Source of the DNA: Deltaproteobacteria bacterium
GTDB lineage: Bacteria; Desulfobacterota; GWC2-55-46; JADFVP01
DNA: 64,000 nucleotides
Assembly (NCBI GenBank): GCA_029262515.1
Contig: JAJCZH010000020.1
Span: 1-64,000, forward strand
Direction of reading: 5' to 3'
Below are positions 35,141-44,600 of this stretch, piece by piece. The position numbers and the translations under genes are program-made. Each line of letters starts with the position of its first letter. Within the stretch, counting starts at the first letter, position 1. Under the pieces are notes generated by a model. It ran no database searches. It was not told where the DNA came from and was given only the letters and a program-made list of their open reading frames with translations.

Positions 35141-36799
35141 TCATGCATGTGTTCCTAAACTTTTAATACCGAGCAATATGGCTCCGGCAAAGAGAACGAT
35201 ACTCAAGACCGGAACCCCCAGAATGGCAAACGAGTCAGGGGCCGAAAGGGCCGCAGAGAGCGTGCCGGCTATCACCAGAGAGCCCGTAAGCACCGCGCGT
35301 GAGGTTCGCTTTCCGGTCGAGTGTATCTCCTCAATTACCGGCTCTATGCCGTGGGGCACAAAGCCGAAGGTGAGATCTCCACCAGCGCCTTTTTCGAAAA
35401 AGTCGTTCATGTTGTACGGAATAGAGAGCGCTGCCCCTGCTATCTCCTCGGCCCGCTCGCTCGCCTTGCCCGCAACGGACTTTGGAGAGAGCTTCTCCTT
35501 GAGCATCCACTTGTAGACCATCGGTTTTGTCACTTCCCACATGTCTATGTCAGGATAGAGCTGGCGGCCCACACCTTCTATTATCACCATCGACTTTTGC
35601 AAGAGCAGCAGGTTCGGCTGAAGCCTCATATCGAAGCGGCGCGCAGTCTGGAGCAGCTTCATGAGTAGGGTGGAAATATCGATATGCTCGAGCTTGGCCC
35701 CGAGTATCGGCTCTATTATTACCCTTAACGCCTCTTCGAATTCGCCTATATCCACGCCTGGACCGATAAGGCCCATATCCCTGTGGACTATCGCCATGCG
35801 GTAATAATCCTCACGAACGATATAGTAGAGCATGGAGGCGAGGTACTTTCTAAGCTTCCTGTCTAGCCTGCCGACGATACCGAAGTCGAGATAGATGATA
35901 ACCCCGTCGTCACGGATAAAGATATTTCCCGGATGGAGGTCTGCATGAAAAATGCCATGCTCAAAGACCTGACTGAAGAAGATCTCAAGACCGTCAATCG
36001 CGGCCTTTTTAATATCAATGCCCTTGGCGCGAAGCGTCTCCACCTCATCTATCGGCGTACCGTATACGCGCTCCATCGTCAGCACCTCTTCCGTGCTCCA
36101 GTCCCAGTAGACCTTCGGTATCTGTATATTGGGGTTCGACTTGAAGATAGAGTAGAAGCGGCCTATTGCCGCGCCCTCTATGGTAAGGTCCTGCTCGTTG
36201 GTGATTACGCGCGTGAACTCATCGACCACTTCCAGCGGCCTGTACCGCCGCGCCCTCGGCACATACCTCTGTAACAGTTCGGCAACTATGTGCATAACCG
36301 ACATATCGGCCTCTATCACCCGGGCGATCCCGGGACGCCGGACCTTTACGGCCACATCGGTACCGTCATTAAGGGTCGCAAAGTGGACCTGCGCTATTGA
36401 GGCCGATGCAAACGGCTCTTCGTCGAATGTGGAAAATTTCTCTTCGAGAGAGCCCTTGAGCTCCTTTTCAACTACGCCCCTAACCTCTTCGAATGAGAAT
36501 GGGCGCACCATATCCTGGAGTTTCTTGAACTCTTCGACCCATTCGGTCGGCAGGATATCGGCACGTGTCGAGGCGATCTGCCCGAACTTTATGAAGGTCG
36601 GCCCAAGCTCTTCGAGCACGAGCCGCACCCTTACAGGCGTGCTGAGGCCCGCCTTCTTCTTTGATACAAAGATCCGCTCTATCGTAGAGAGCAGAGGAAA
36701 GAGGCGCATCTCGGCCACAAGCCCGCCAAAACCGTACCTTACTAACGTAACGACTATCTTGTTGAGCCTGCGTATGTTTGTGAGTTTCTTTATATACAT
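35141..36799 (-). CDS. ubiB: UbiB-family atypical kinase/ATPase
   Basis: 552 aa. ABC1/ADCK/UbiB fold with the KxGQ-type motif in GPTFIKFGQIASTRADILP, AxIAQVH in SASIAQVHFA, a catalytic HADLHPGN and metal DFG in LDFGIVGRLD. Two C-terminal hydrophobic helices (about 500-548) anchor it in the inner membrane. UbiB supports coenzyme Q synthesis, perhaps by extracting quinone intermediates from the bilayer. Its position beside ubiE and ubiT fits. Confidence 0.93.
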   Translation of the reverse strand: MYIKKLTNIRRLNKIVVTLVRYGFGGLVAEMRLFPLLSTIERIFVSKKKAGLSTPVRVRLVLEELGPTFIKFGQIASTRADILPTEWVEEFKKLQDMVRPFSFEEVRGVVEKELKGSLEEKFSTFDEEPFASASIAQVHFATLNDGTDVAVKVRRPGIARVIEADMSVMHIVAELLQRYVPRARRYRPLEVVDEFTRVITNEQDLTIEGAAIGRFYSIFKSNPNIQIPKVYWDWSTEEVLTMERVYGTPIDEVETLRAKGIDIKKAAIDGLEIFFSQVFEHGIFHADLHPGNIFIRDDGVIIYLDFGIVGRLDRKLRKYLASMLYYIVREDYYRMAIVHRDMGLIGPGVDIGEFEEALRVIIEPILGAKLEHIDISTLLMKLLQTARRFDMRLQPNLLLLQKSMVIIEGVGRQLYPDIDMWEVTKPMVYKWMLKEKLSPKSVAGKASERAEEIAGAALSIPYNMNDFFEKGAGGDLTFGFVPHGIEPVIEEIHSTGKRTSRAVLTGSLVIAGTLSAALSAPDSFAILGVPVLSIVLFAGAILLGIKSLGTHA

Positions 36800-36857
36800 G
36801 GGTGCCGTTTAAAATTGCTATTTTTGAAAGTGCCAGTCTGAAACCATCTAAGGGGCG

Positions 36858-37286
36858 CTACTCTTTACCGACCTTATCCTCAAGCTCGGTTACCCTGCGC
36901 TCAAGCTCATCGACCTTTTCTCTCGCCAGGCGCGCCATCTCCTTTACAACATCCATCTCAATCTCCGTTGCAACGTGGAGCTTATCCGCCACCCTGCCGG
37001 AGTTCGAGGCTATCTCGGACTCGATCTTCTCCTTTGCAGACGTCACGACCGAGAGCAGCTCTTTTAATATGGTCGCTCCGTCTTCCACCACCCTGTTCTC
37101 AAGTTCCTGACGCGGGCTCAGGGGCTCGGCGCTCTCTTTGGCCTCGTCAGCCGCTTCGCTATCGCCGCTCTCCGTGACGCTTTTGGACGCACCCTCTTTG
37201 GTATCCGAAGCCTCATCGAGCGTCTCCTTGATCTTCTTCTCAATACCGAGCCCCAGTTGTATCGCTTTATCTATAAGGTCAGCCAT
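36858..37286 (-). CDS. Acidic coiled-coil protein, phasin- or UbiK-like
   Basis: 142 aa. A helical start (MADLIDKAIQLGLGIEKKIKETLDEA), a Ser/Glu/Ala-rich disordered middle (34-75), then a long heptad region to the end (ARLAREKVDELERRVTELEDKV). This architecture is seen in phasins and in UbiK/YqiC-type accessory factors of the quinone complex. The neighbours (ubiB downstream, ubiV upstream) make a quinone-related scaffold attractive, but similarity is only structural. Confidence 0.5.
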   Translation of the reverse strand: MADLIDKAIQLGLGIEKKIKETLDEASDTKEGASKSVTESGDSEAADEAKESAEPLSPRQELENRVVEDGATILKELLSVVTSAKEKIESEIASNSGRVADKLHVATEIEMDVVKEMARLAREKVDELERRVTELEDKVGKE

Positions 37287-37400
37287 GACTCTCTCCTTCT
37301 GCTACTCTCTGTTATACAAATATCCAAAACAAATATGAAAGACCAAAAACCGTCTAATCCCTGCCACGCCCCAACTTAACTCATGTGAACTGAGGCAAAC

Positions 37401-38312
37401 TCAAGTCGCAGGAAGGGCCGCGGAGACGTACTCTCTGCCAGCGCGCCCGAGCCACCAGCCGTTACAGAGCCCGCCCGAGCCTTCTATTTTGTGCGACAGG
37501 CTTATCAGCCCGTCTAACGCCTCTTCCGCGCTTATACCGCCCTCCAAGCGGGCACGGAAGATCCGTACCACCTCACCCGTGCCGGTTGATTGCGGGGAAA
37601 TTCTCAAGGCTTGAACACCCTTGCTCTTCAGGTCGTCCGTAAACTCTATTAGCGAATAGGTCGTTGCGCTAAGTATGGTCGTGCCGTTTATCGTAAAAAG
37701 CGGCTCGCCCTCCACACTCTTGATCTCCATGCCGTCTGGGTCGCGGCTGCAATCGTGCTTGCAGTCGCTCTTGCCGAGGCCGTGCGCCTTCGATGTATAA
37801 CATCTCCACGAAAAGGCGAGCGGCACACGGCCGTGTGCGAAGACCTCGCCCTTTATACCCGTATGCTCTATATTATACCCTATCGACTCTCCCGAAAGCT
37901 CTACCGGGAAGGTAACGTATTCTATGCCTATGCCCTGCAGGAACTGAACGCTCGGCACGTTGTAGGTCGTTATGTGAGGGCCTGCCCTGAGTTCCCGGCT
38001 TTCTGTGTCGACCATATTGAGAACCGACATGTCGTTGGCCTCTATCGGGTAGGGTAGTTCCACAAGCTGCCGCGTCCGCTCAAGCTCGATTTCATTCGAG
38101 ACAACTACGAGGCTCGACAGTACTACCTTCTTGCCAGCAGCTTTAAGCTTCTGTGCAATTGAGGTTATATCGCCAGCGCCGAGGTTGCGTTTATCGCAGA
38201 CCAGTTCGCCGAGATAGACCGTATCTACGTCCATGTCGGCGACTTCGTCATAGAACCGTAAAAGGTCCTCTCTCTTCCACTCGAAGAGAACAGGACCGAG
38301 TGTCAACTCCAT
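37401..38312 (-). CDS. ubiV: UbiV, O2-independent ubiquinone hydroxylation factor
   Basis: Start at ATG 38312 (303 aa) behind AAGGAG; the track start is a GTG one codon earlier. U32-peptidase-like family: LTLGPVLFEWKREDLLRFYDEVADMDVDTVYLGELVC matches UbiV closely, and the four cluster Cys appear as C in LGELVCDKR, then WRCYTSKA, SDCKHDC. UbiV with UbiU forms a [4Fe-4S] pair that hydroxylates the quinone ring using prephenate instead of O2. UbiU is not seen here, which is unusual since ubiU and ubiV are normally adjacent. Confidence 0.85.
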   Translation of the reverse strand: MELTLGPVLFEWKREDLLRFYDEVADMDVDTVYLGELVCDKRNLGAGDITSIAQKLKAAGKKVVLSSLVVVSNEIELERTRQLVELPYPIEANDMSVLNMVDTESRELRAGPHITTYNVPSVQFLQGIGIEYVTFPVELSGESIGYNIEHTGIKGEVFAHGRVPLAFSWRCYTSKAHGLGKSDCKHDCSRDPDGMEIKSVEGEPLFTINGTTILSATTYSLIEFTDDLKSKGVQALRISPQSTGTGEVVRIFRARLEGGISAEEALDGLISLSHKIEGSGGLCNGWWLGRAGREYVSAALPAT

Positions 38313-38366
38313 CACTTCTCCTTCTATAACAACCTTAAATAGCAGCCTGCTATACCCGGCATGCTT

Positions 38367-39170
38367 TCAATACTCTATATGAACAAGACAGAGCCCCCCC
38401 GGCGGCGCGGTCTCCGGCGCAACGCTCCTGTCTTGCGCTTCGATTATCCTCTCGACTTCATCCGGCTCTATCGACCCGGCCCCGACTGCCACTAAAGTTC
38501 CAGCAACAATCCTCACCATATGCCTCAAGAACGCTGTACCGCGCACCTCGAACTCTATCAGGCCCGGAGTCTCATCGCTTCTATCATAAACTTCAAGCGC
38601 CGTTATCTCGCGCACCGAGTGCGGGGCATCGGAACCCGCAGCCCTGAAAGAGGTGAAATCCTTTCTGCCTATAAAGTGAACTGCGGCGGCCCTCATGCGT
38701 GTTATGTCGAGCGGCCACCTCACAAACCAGCTGCTGCGCCTTAAAAGGGGCGAGCGAATCTCACGGTTAAGCACCCGGTAGAGATAGACCTTGCCCTTTG
38801 AGTCGCGGCGCGGATCGAAGGATGCGGGCACCTCAACCGCTTCGGTAACAACGATATCTTCGGGCAATAAAGAGTTGAGCCCGGCTTTAAAGCCCTCGAC
38901 AGGTATTTGGGAGACCGTAGTGAATGCAGCGCACTGGCAGAGCGCATGCACGCCCGAGTCGGTGCGCGAAGCCCCGGCAAGGCCAACCCCTACTCCGGTC
39001 ATGGTTTCAAGAGCCCCGGCCACAGTGCCTTGCACGCTAGGGCCGTTCTTCTGCACCTGCCATCCGACATACTCTGTTCCGTCGTACTCAAGGGTCAGCT
39101 TAATTCTTCTGCTGCCCTGGCTGCTGCCGTTACTACTGCCATTGTTACTATTTGGGCTGCTCGCCGGCAC
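38367..39170 (-). CDS. truA: tRNA pseudouridine38-40 synthase TruA
   Basis: 267 aa. Catalytic Asp in LAGASRTDSGVHAL; KLTLEYDGTEYVGWQVQ, DFTSFRAAGSD and FLRHMVRIVAGTLVAVG are family blocks. The start is GTG, immediately following the asd stop codon (TAG-GTG), and no other start exists before the fold begins at about residue 22. The first 20 residues are a low-complexity Ser/Asn/Gly run (NSNNGSSNGSSQGS) from an AGYAAY-type microsatellite, an unusual appendage that probably grew to bridge the coupled start. Confidence 0.93.
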   Translation of the reverse strand: MPASSPNSNNGSSNGSSQGSRRIKLTLEYDGTEYVGWQVQKNGPSVQGTVAGALETMTGVGVGLAGASRTDSGVHALCQCAAFTTVSQIPVEGFKAGLNSLLPEDIVVTEAVEVPASFDPRRDSKGKVYLYRVLNREIRSPLLRRSSWFVRWPLDITRMRAAAVHFIGRKDFTSFRAAGSDAPHSVREITALEVYDRSDETPGLIEFEVRGTAFLRHMVRIVAGTLVAVGAGSIEPDEVERIIEAQDRSVAPETAPPGGLCLVHIEY

Positions 39171-40193
39171 CTAGAGATAGTCCCTGACGAGAATCTCGGC
39201 TATCTGCACGGCGTTGAGCGCAGCGCCTTTTCTCAGATTATCGGCTACGACCCACAGGTTCAGACCGTTCTCCACCGTATCGTCTCTTCTGATCCTTCCG
39301 ACCATAACCGAGTCCCGTTCGGCACAATCTATCGTCATCGGATACTGCGCCTCTGCCGGATTGTCTACTACCTCTACACCCGGAGCCGCGCTTAACAGCT
39401 CACGAACCTCTTCAGGGGTAACCGGGTCTTCGGTCTCTACGTTTATAGATTCTGAATGGCCTACATAGACCGGCACCCGAACCGCTGTCGGGCTTATGAG
39501 CATACTATTATTACCGAAGATCTTACGGGTCTCGTTGACCATCTTCGCTTCTTCCTTGGTATAACCGTCCTCCAAGAAGAGGTCTATCTGCGGTAGGCAA
39601 TTGAACGCTATGACATGCGGAAGGACATTCTTCTCCGGCACGGTCATATTGAAGAGCGCGCGTACCTGCTCTGTCAATTCGTCCATCGCCTTTTTGCCCG
39701 CCCCTGAGACCGACTGATATGTAGATACTACAATACGCTTTATACCGAAGTGGTCATATATGGGCTTGAGCGCGACTACCATCTGAATGGTCGAGCAGTT
39801 CGGGTTGGCTATTATCCCGCTCTTTTCATAACCGGCTATGGCCTCCGGGTTGACCTCGGGAACGACCAGCGGCACGTCCGGGTCCATTCTAAAGTGCGAG
39901 GTATTGTCCACCACCACGCAGCCCGCCGCAGCAGCCTTCGGAGCATATATCTTCGATACGCTCGCACCGGGCGAAAAGAGCCCTATATCGACACCTTCGA
40001 AGCTCTCTTCATCGAGCAGACCGACCGTAATCTCCTCGCCTTTAAACTCAAGCTTACTGCCGGCAGTGCGCTCTGAGGCTAACAACCTCAGCTCTCCGAC
40101 AGGAAAGTTCCGCTCTTCGAGTATCTTTAAAAACTCGGCACCGACCATGCCGGTCGCCCCGACGATAGCGACATTATACTCTCTCTTACTCAT
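39171..40193 (-). CDS. asd: Aspartate-semialdehyde dehydrogenase
   Basis: 340 aa. VAIVGATGMVGAEFLKIL is the NADP site, ANPNCSTIQ carries the catalytic Cys, and SVSGAGKKAMDEL and VPVYVGHSESINVET complete the family. Reduces aspartyl phosphate in the route to lysine, methionine, threonine and diaminopimelate. Coupled directly to truA downstream; a promoter lies at 40296-40325. Confidence 0.96.
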   Translation of the reverse strand: MSKREYNVAIVGATGMVGAEFLKILEERNFPVGELRLLASERTAGSKLEFKGEEITVGLLDEESFEGVDIGLFSPGASVSKIYAPKAAAAGCVVVDNTSHFRMDPDVPLVVPEVNPEAIAGYEKSGIIANPNCSTIQMVVALKPIYDHFGIKRIVVSTYQSVSGAGKKAMDELTEQVRALFNMTVPEKNVLPHVIAFNCLPQIDLFLEDGYTKEEAKMVNETRKIFGNNSMLISPTAVRVPVYVGHSESINVETEDPVTPEEVRELLSAAPGVEVVDNPAEAQYPMTIDCAERDSVMVGRIRRDDTVENGLNLWVVADNLRKGAALNAVQIAEILVRDYL

Positions 40194-40295
40194 TTCAATA
40201 CACCTTCCTCTTTACCCGTCCGTCAAAATCGCATTAACCGTAATACGGATTAAAAAAACAGACCTTTAAACACCATTTCGCTACGACAAATTTAT

Positions 40296-40325
40296 ATAAT
40301 ATGCCAAAAACAAGCTTTAAGTCAA
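40296..40325 (-). promoter_or_regulatory. Sigma70-type promoter of asd-truA
   Basis: Minus strand TTGACT (40325-40320), 18-base spacer, TATTAT (40301-40296); leader of about 95 bases. Confidence 0.5.
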
Positions 40326-40408
40326 TCTATGGCTCTTTTTTCAAAAACCGCAAGAAGCACACGCTCTTAGACCAGAGTGCATGATCGCAGGTAATGGCCT
40401 TGCCCGGC

Positions 40409-41554
40409 CTAAACTGGTTCACCGCCGGTGTTCTTCAACACCGGCTCACCAAGGCCGCACTGCTTCTTCGCTTCTGCTGCCGTACCCCCGTCTTCGAGGC
40501 GCGTCAGAGAGTATGAGTACCGGGAGGCCTTGCCGCTCAGTTCGTCGTACTTTGTGCTCGCGTTGCCCAGATGGCGTCCGAGTATCGAGATGTCGGAGAG
40601 TATTGCGTCGAAGTCGTTACCGAGGCGGTCGAGGTGGGCGAGTATCTCTCCGGCGCGCTCACCGACCTCTGCGCCTCTTAACCCCATAAGCACACTCTGG
40701 AGGTAGAGATAGAGCGTATTGGGCGAAACCGGAACCACTCTGCGGGCGAAGGCGTACTCTGAGAGCGTGACGCCGCTTGTATTCTTGTCGCTCTTCTCAC
40801 CACCAACATCCCTGACTATACTCTCGTAGTAGATGTTCTCGGCAGGTATATACATCAGCGCGAAGTTTACCGTGCCTTCGGCAGGTTGAATATACATATC
40901 AGCCACCGCATTGATATGCTTTTTGCAGGCCGATATAAAAGCACGGCGGTAAGCTTGAGCCTCTTCATCCGACGAAGCCGAGACGAGACGCCTGAAACTC
41001 TCTAGCGGAAACTTGGAGTCAATCGGCACGGCACCGCCCTCGAGCTTAACAAGCGCATCTACGCGCGTTCCGTTGGAGAAGTTGTGCTGCAACGTGAAGT
41101 GGGCCACCGGGAGAGACTGTGCCAGCAGGTCGCCCAGAAGAAACTCTCCGAGGCCACCTCTCAGCTTCGGGCTCTTGAGTATCTCCTCAACTCCGCGAAT
41201 ACTGTTACCGAGCTCCATCAGCCTCTCGGTTGTTGAGCCGAGTTCGCCTAGCCCCCGCTGCACCCCTGAAACCATGCGCGCGGCGTTCTCCATCCGATCG
41301 CTTATCTGGCCTGTCGAGTTCTGCATCTGTGTAGAGATTAAGGAGAGTTGGTCGTGGACCAGCGTAGTGACTCCAGAGATGGAACTGCTCACTGAATTGA
41401 TGCCGAGAGCAAAAGAGGCCTCAAGTTCACGCTTCAAGGCCTCATGCTTTTCGTCTACCTTGCGAGCCTTGACCGCACCGCGAATAGAAAGAAGAATCAA
41501 CCCGAGCAACAGAAGGGAGATTATCGCAAGCAGTATGATGACCACTATCTGCAT
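40409..41554 (-). CDS. rmuC: RmuC-family DNA recombination protein
   Basis: 381 aa. An N-terminal membrane anchor (VVIILLAIISLLLLGLILL), a coiled-coil region to about 130 and the RmuC nuclease-like domain: SPKLRGGLGEFLLGDLL, FSNGTRVDALVKLEG, PIDSKFPLESF, LMYIPAENIYYESIV and VSPNTLYLYLQSVLMGL. RmuC limits inversions at short repeats; the DAL...IDSKFP core is the PD-(D/E)xK-like site. Single gene. Confidence 0.9.
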   Translation of the reverse strand: MQIVVIILLAIISLLLLGLILLSIRGAVKARKVDEKHEALKRELEASFALGINSVSSSISGVTTLVHDQLSLISTQMQNSTGQISDRMENAARMVSGVQRGLGELGSTTERLMELGNSIRGVEEILKSPKLRGGLGEFLLGDLLAQSLPVAHFTLQHNFSNGTRVDALVKLEGGAVPIDSKFPLESFRRLVSASSDEEAQAYRRAFISACKKHINAVADMYIQPAEGTVNFALMYIPAENIYYESIVRDVGGEKSDKNTSGVTLSEYAFARRVVPVSPNTLYLYLQSVLMGLRGAEVGERAGEILAHLDRLGNDFDAILSDISILGRHLGNASTKYDELSGKASRYSYSLTRLEDGGTAAEAKKQCGLGEPVLKNTGGEPV

Positions 41555-41687
41555 ATCGGCTCGGCCAGTAGAGGAGGAAGGTATTGAATCGATTTTTCCC
41601 GGTTATACCAATATAGAACAGCAGCAGGATTGCCTCATCTTTTTTATACGAGACTACCCTGCTGCTGCTTTGCTGTTGTTACGTTAC

Positions 41688-44600
41688 TCAGGCCCGCGCG
41701 CCGTCGGTCGGTGCGGACTTACCCTTGACATCCTTGCGTACGGACGGCGGCCTGCTAACTCCACGCCCCATGTAATCTTTGGCCTGATGGATAAAGGCCT
41801 CCATGCGGGTTGACGAGTTAGAGTCCTCATTACCTTCGTAAACCATATTGAGATACGGGATATTGTTGTTATCCTCACGGAGCTTCTTAAGCACGGCATT
41901 GACTACAGTACCCGGCATACAGGTAAAGGGCATTGCGTTAACTATGCCGGAAGCGCCGTTCTCTATAAAGTCTATCGACTTGCCTATGCTGAGCACTGCC
42001 TCGCCCTCGAAGGATTCGTCTATATAGTTCTCCGCCTTCTTCATTATATCTTCGACTCTCGGCTCGTGACCGCTTCTCATACCGACGTTGATGATATTCT
42101 CCATCTTCTTCTCGTCTTTGTGCTGGAAGAAGTTCTCAACCGTCGTTCTGAAAAAGTCGCCGTAGAGTTTGCGCTTCCAGTTCTTGCGCCTCGAAGTTAC
42201 GTTGGTGTAGAAAATCCACTCCGATACCGTCGGCATGCGAACCTCTGCCCCTAGCGCCTCAAGCTTCCTGACAAGATCTTCGTTGCTGAAGCGGTTGTTT
42301 CTTACATAGATCTCACCGACCACACCGACGATCGGCCTCGTGCCCACACCTTCAACCTCTATAGAGCTAAAGGCCCTCGCCGCGGCCTTGAGCTCAGCCT
42401 CAGGGAACTTCTTCTTCCTTATCGAATCGTTTACGCTGCGAATCGAGTCCCAGTAGACTTTGTCGCTCTCGCCCTCGATCTTCTCATACGGACGCGTCTC
42501 ACGGAGCCTCTTTTCAAGCAGGTCGGCAGCCAGAATACCCCACCACGCAAGGCGCGCGAAGTTTCCGTCAACCATGCCGAGCTCTTTGTAGAAGGTACCG
42601 TCCTGGTCCGGGGCGTAGATAGGCACAGAATCGAAACCTAGCTCGTCGAGCACGGTGCGCTGGTACCTGTTGTACTGCCCGAAACGGCACGGGCCGTTAC
42701 CAGAAGGCATAAAGAAGGCCGAGTTGTCGGGATCGAACTTCTCGTCCTTAAGCGTCTTTACCATGTCTCCGGTAGTAAGTATGCACGGGTAGCACTCGCG
42801 CCCCGAGGTATGGCGCCTGCCGAGCTTCAACGACTCCTCATTCGGCATCTCCATTACCTTGGCATCTATACCGAAGGCCTGAAAGGCTGCGGCTATGCCG
42901 TGGGAACCGTCTGCCATATCAGGCAGGTAGAGCTTCTTGCGTATTCCGGTCCTGTCGAGAACACCCTTCTTCTCCTGCTCCTTCATCTTCTTGCCCTTGA
43001 TGTTCTTGATCGAGTCTAGGTACGCCTCGCACCTCGTAATAGCACCCGCATCAGCAGAGTGCTCGTCGAGCTCAAGCTGCAAGAAGGGCTTGCCGCCCGA
43101 GACCTCTTTATAGAAGTGTGAAATCATCGAGTCGGGTCCGCAACCGAAGTTGGTTATATAGACAGAGAAGAGGCGCGGGTCGTCCTTTATGTACTTGGCG
43201 GTAGCGAGAATCCGCTGGCCGCTCTTCCAGTACATATCCTCTCTCAGAACCTCGTCTATCTCGTCATCTATAGGCAGCATATCAAACGGTATTGCAATGG
43301 TGCCCATTTCGCGAAGCTTCTGCGGAAGCTCGAGGTTGATTCCAGAGTCCATGGTATTGTACGACCGGCCCGTTATAACTAGCGCGGTGTCTTCGGGCGC
43401 CAGAGAGTCGACTACCTCTTTACCCCTCTTCAGCAGCGAGGCATTGAAATCGTCCCACGCCTTCAAAGCGACCTTCAGGGCGTTATCTACCTTCGACTTC
43501 TTCACCCCTAACATAGCGGCAAAGGTTACGAACTCTTTTTTGAGGTTCGCGAAAGTCTGGTTGAAGTGGAAGACCGGACTCCAGACCTCTATACCGTGAG
43601 CCTCATAGTCGAAAGCGGCGTTGGTATAGTACGGCAGCGCCTGCACATACGGGCAGAGCACCGTAAAGTGCGAGTGGTTCTGAGACTTGGCCGGTCTGTA
43701 GTTGATAATCGACGGGATAAATATCTTGTCGGTTCCCATCTCAATCAATTCCTGAATATGGCCGTGCGTGACCTTAATCGGGAAGCAGGTCTCGGTGACT
43801 ATCTTCTCGATACCGTCTTTTACTATATCCTTGTTGGTCGGCGACGACATCCTCATACGGTATCCCACCTGGTCGAAGAAAGCCTTCCAGAACGGGAACA
43901 TCTCGTACATGAAGAGCACGCGCGGTACGCCTATGACCGGTGCGTCCTTGCCAGCAACCTTTCCCCTGTAAGTCGAGTAGAGCAGCTTCTCTCTCTCTTT
44001 ATAGAGGTCTGGAAGCGTGTTCTCTTTCTTCTTATTAGCATCCGTCTCGTACTTGTCGCACCTGCCTCCGTAGTGAAGCGGCTCCTCGCCCTCTACCTGC
44101 ACCTTCCTGATCTCACAGATGTTGGAGCAGTCGGTGCACTCGAAGCTATCGAGCGTGTACTTTCTCTTTCCGACGTCAAAGCCCTTGAAGCGAGTCGTAG
44201 CCCCTGCCGTCATCTCCTTCTTGGCGAGCATTGCAGCGCCGATCGCGCCAGTCACATCATGGTTCTCAGGCACGTGAATCTTCTTGCCGGTTACCTGCTC
44301 GAATGCAGCGACAACGCCGAGATTGGCAGCCGTGCCGCCCTGGAAGAAGATCTTGTTTCCGATCTTCCTGTCGCCAACAACCCTATTAAGGTAGTTCTGA
44401 ACAATTGAGTAGGAGAGCCCTGCGACGAGTCCGTCCCTTGCGACACCCTTTTGCTGGTGGTGAACCATGTCCGACTCTATGAAGACAGTACACCTCTCGC
44501 CCATAGATGGCGGGGCCTCGCAGTCGAGAGCGAGCTCGCTGAACTCGCCTTTTATGCTTATGCCGAGTCTCTCGGCCTGCTCCTCAAGGAAACTGCCGGT

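Noticed and set aside
38791-39174. 127-aa ORF over truA
   Set aside because: Antisense shadow of truA, with a Leu/Pro run made by the microsatellite.
40381-41813. Several Arg/Ser-rich ORFs over rmuC and the activase end
   Set aside because: Antisense shadows in GC-rich coding DNA.
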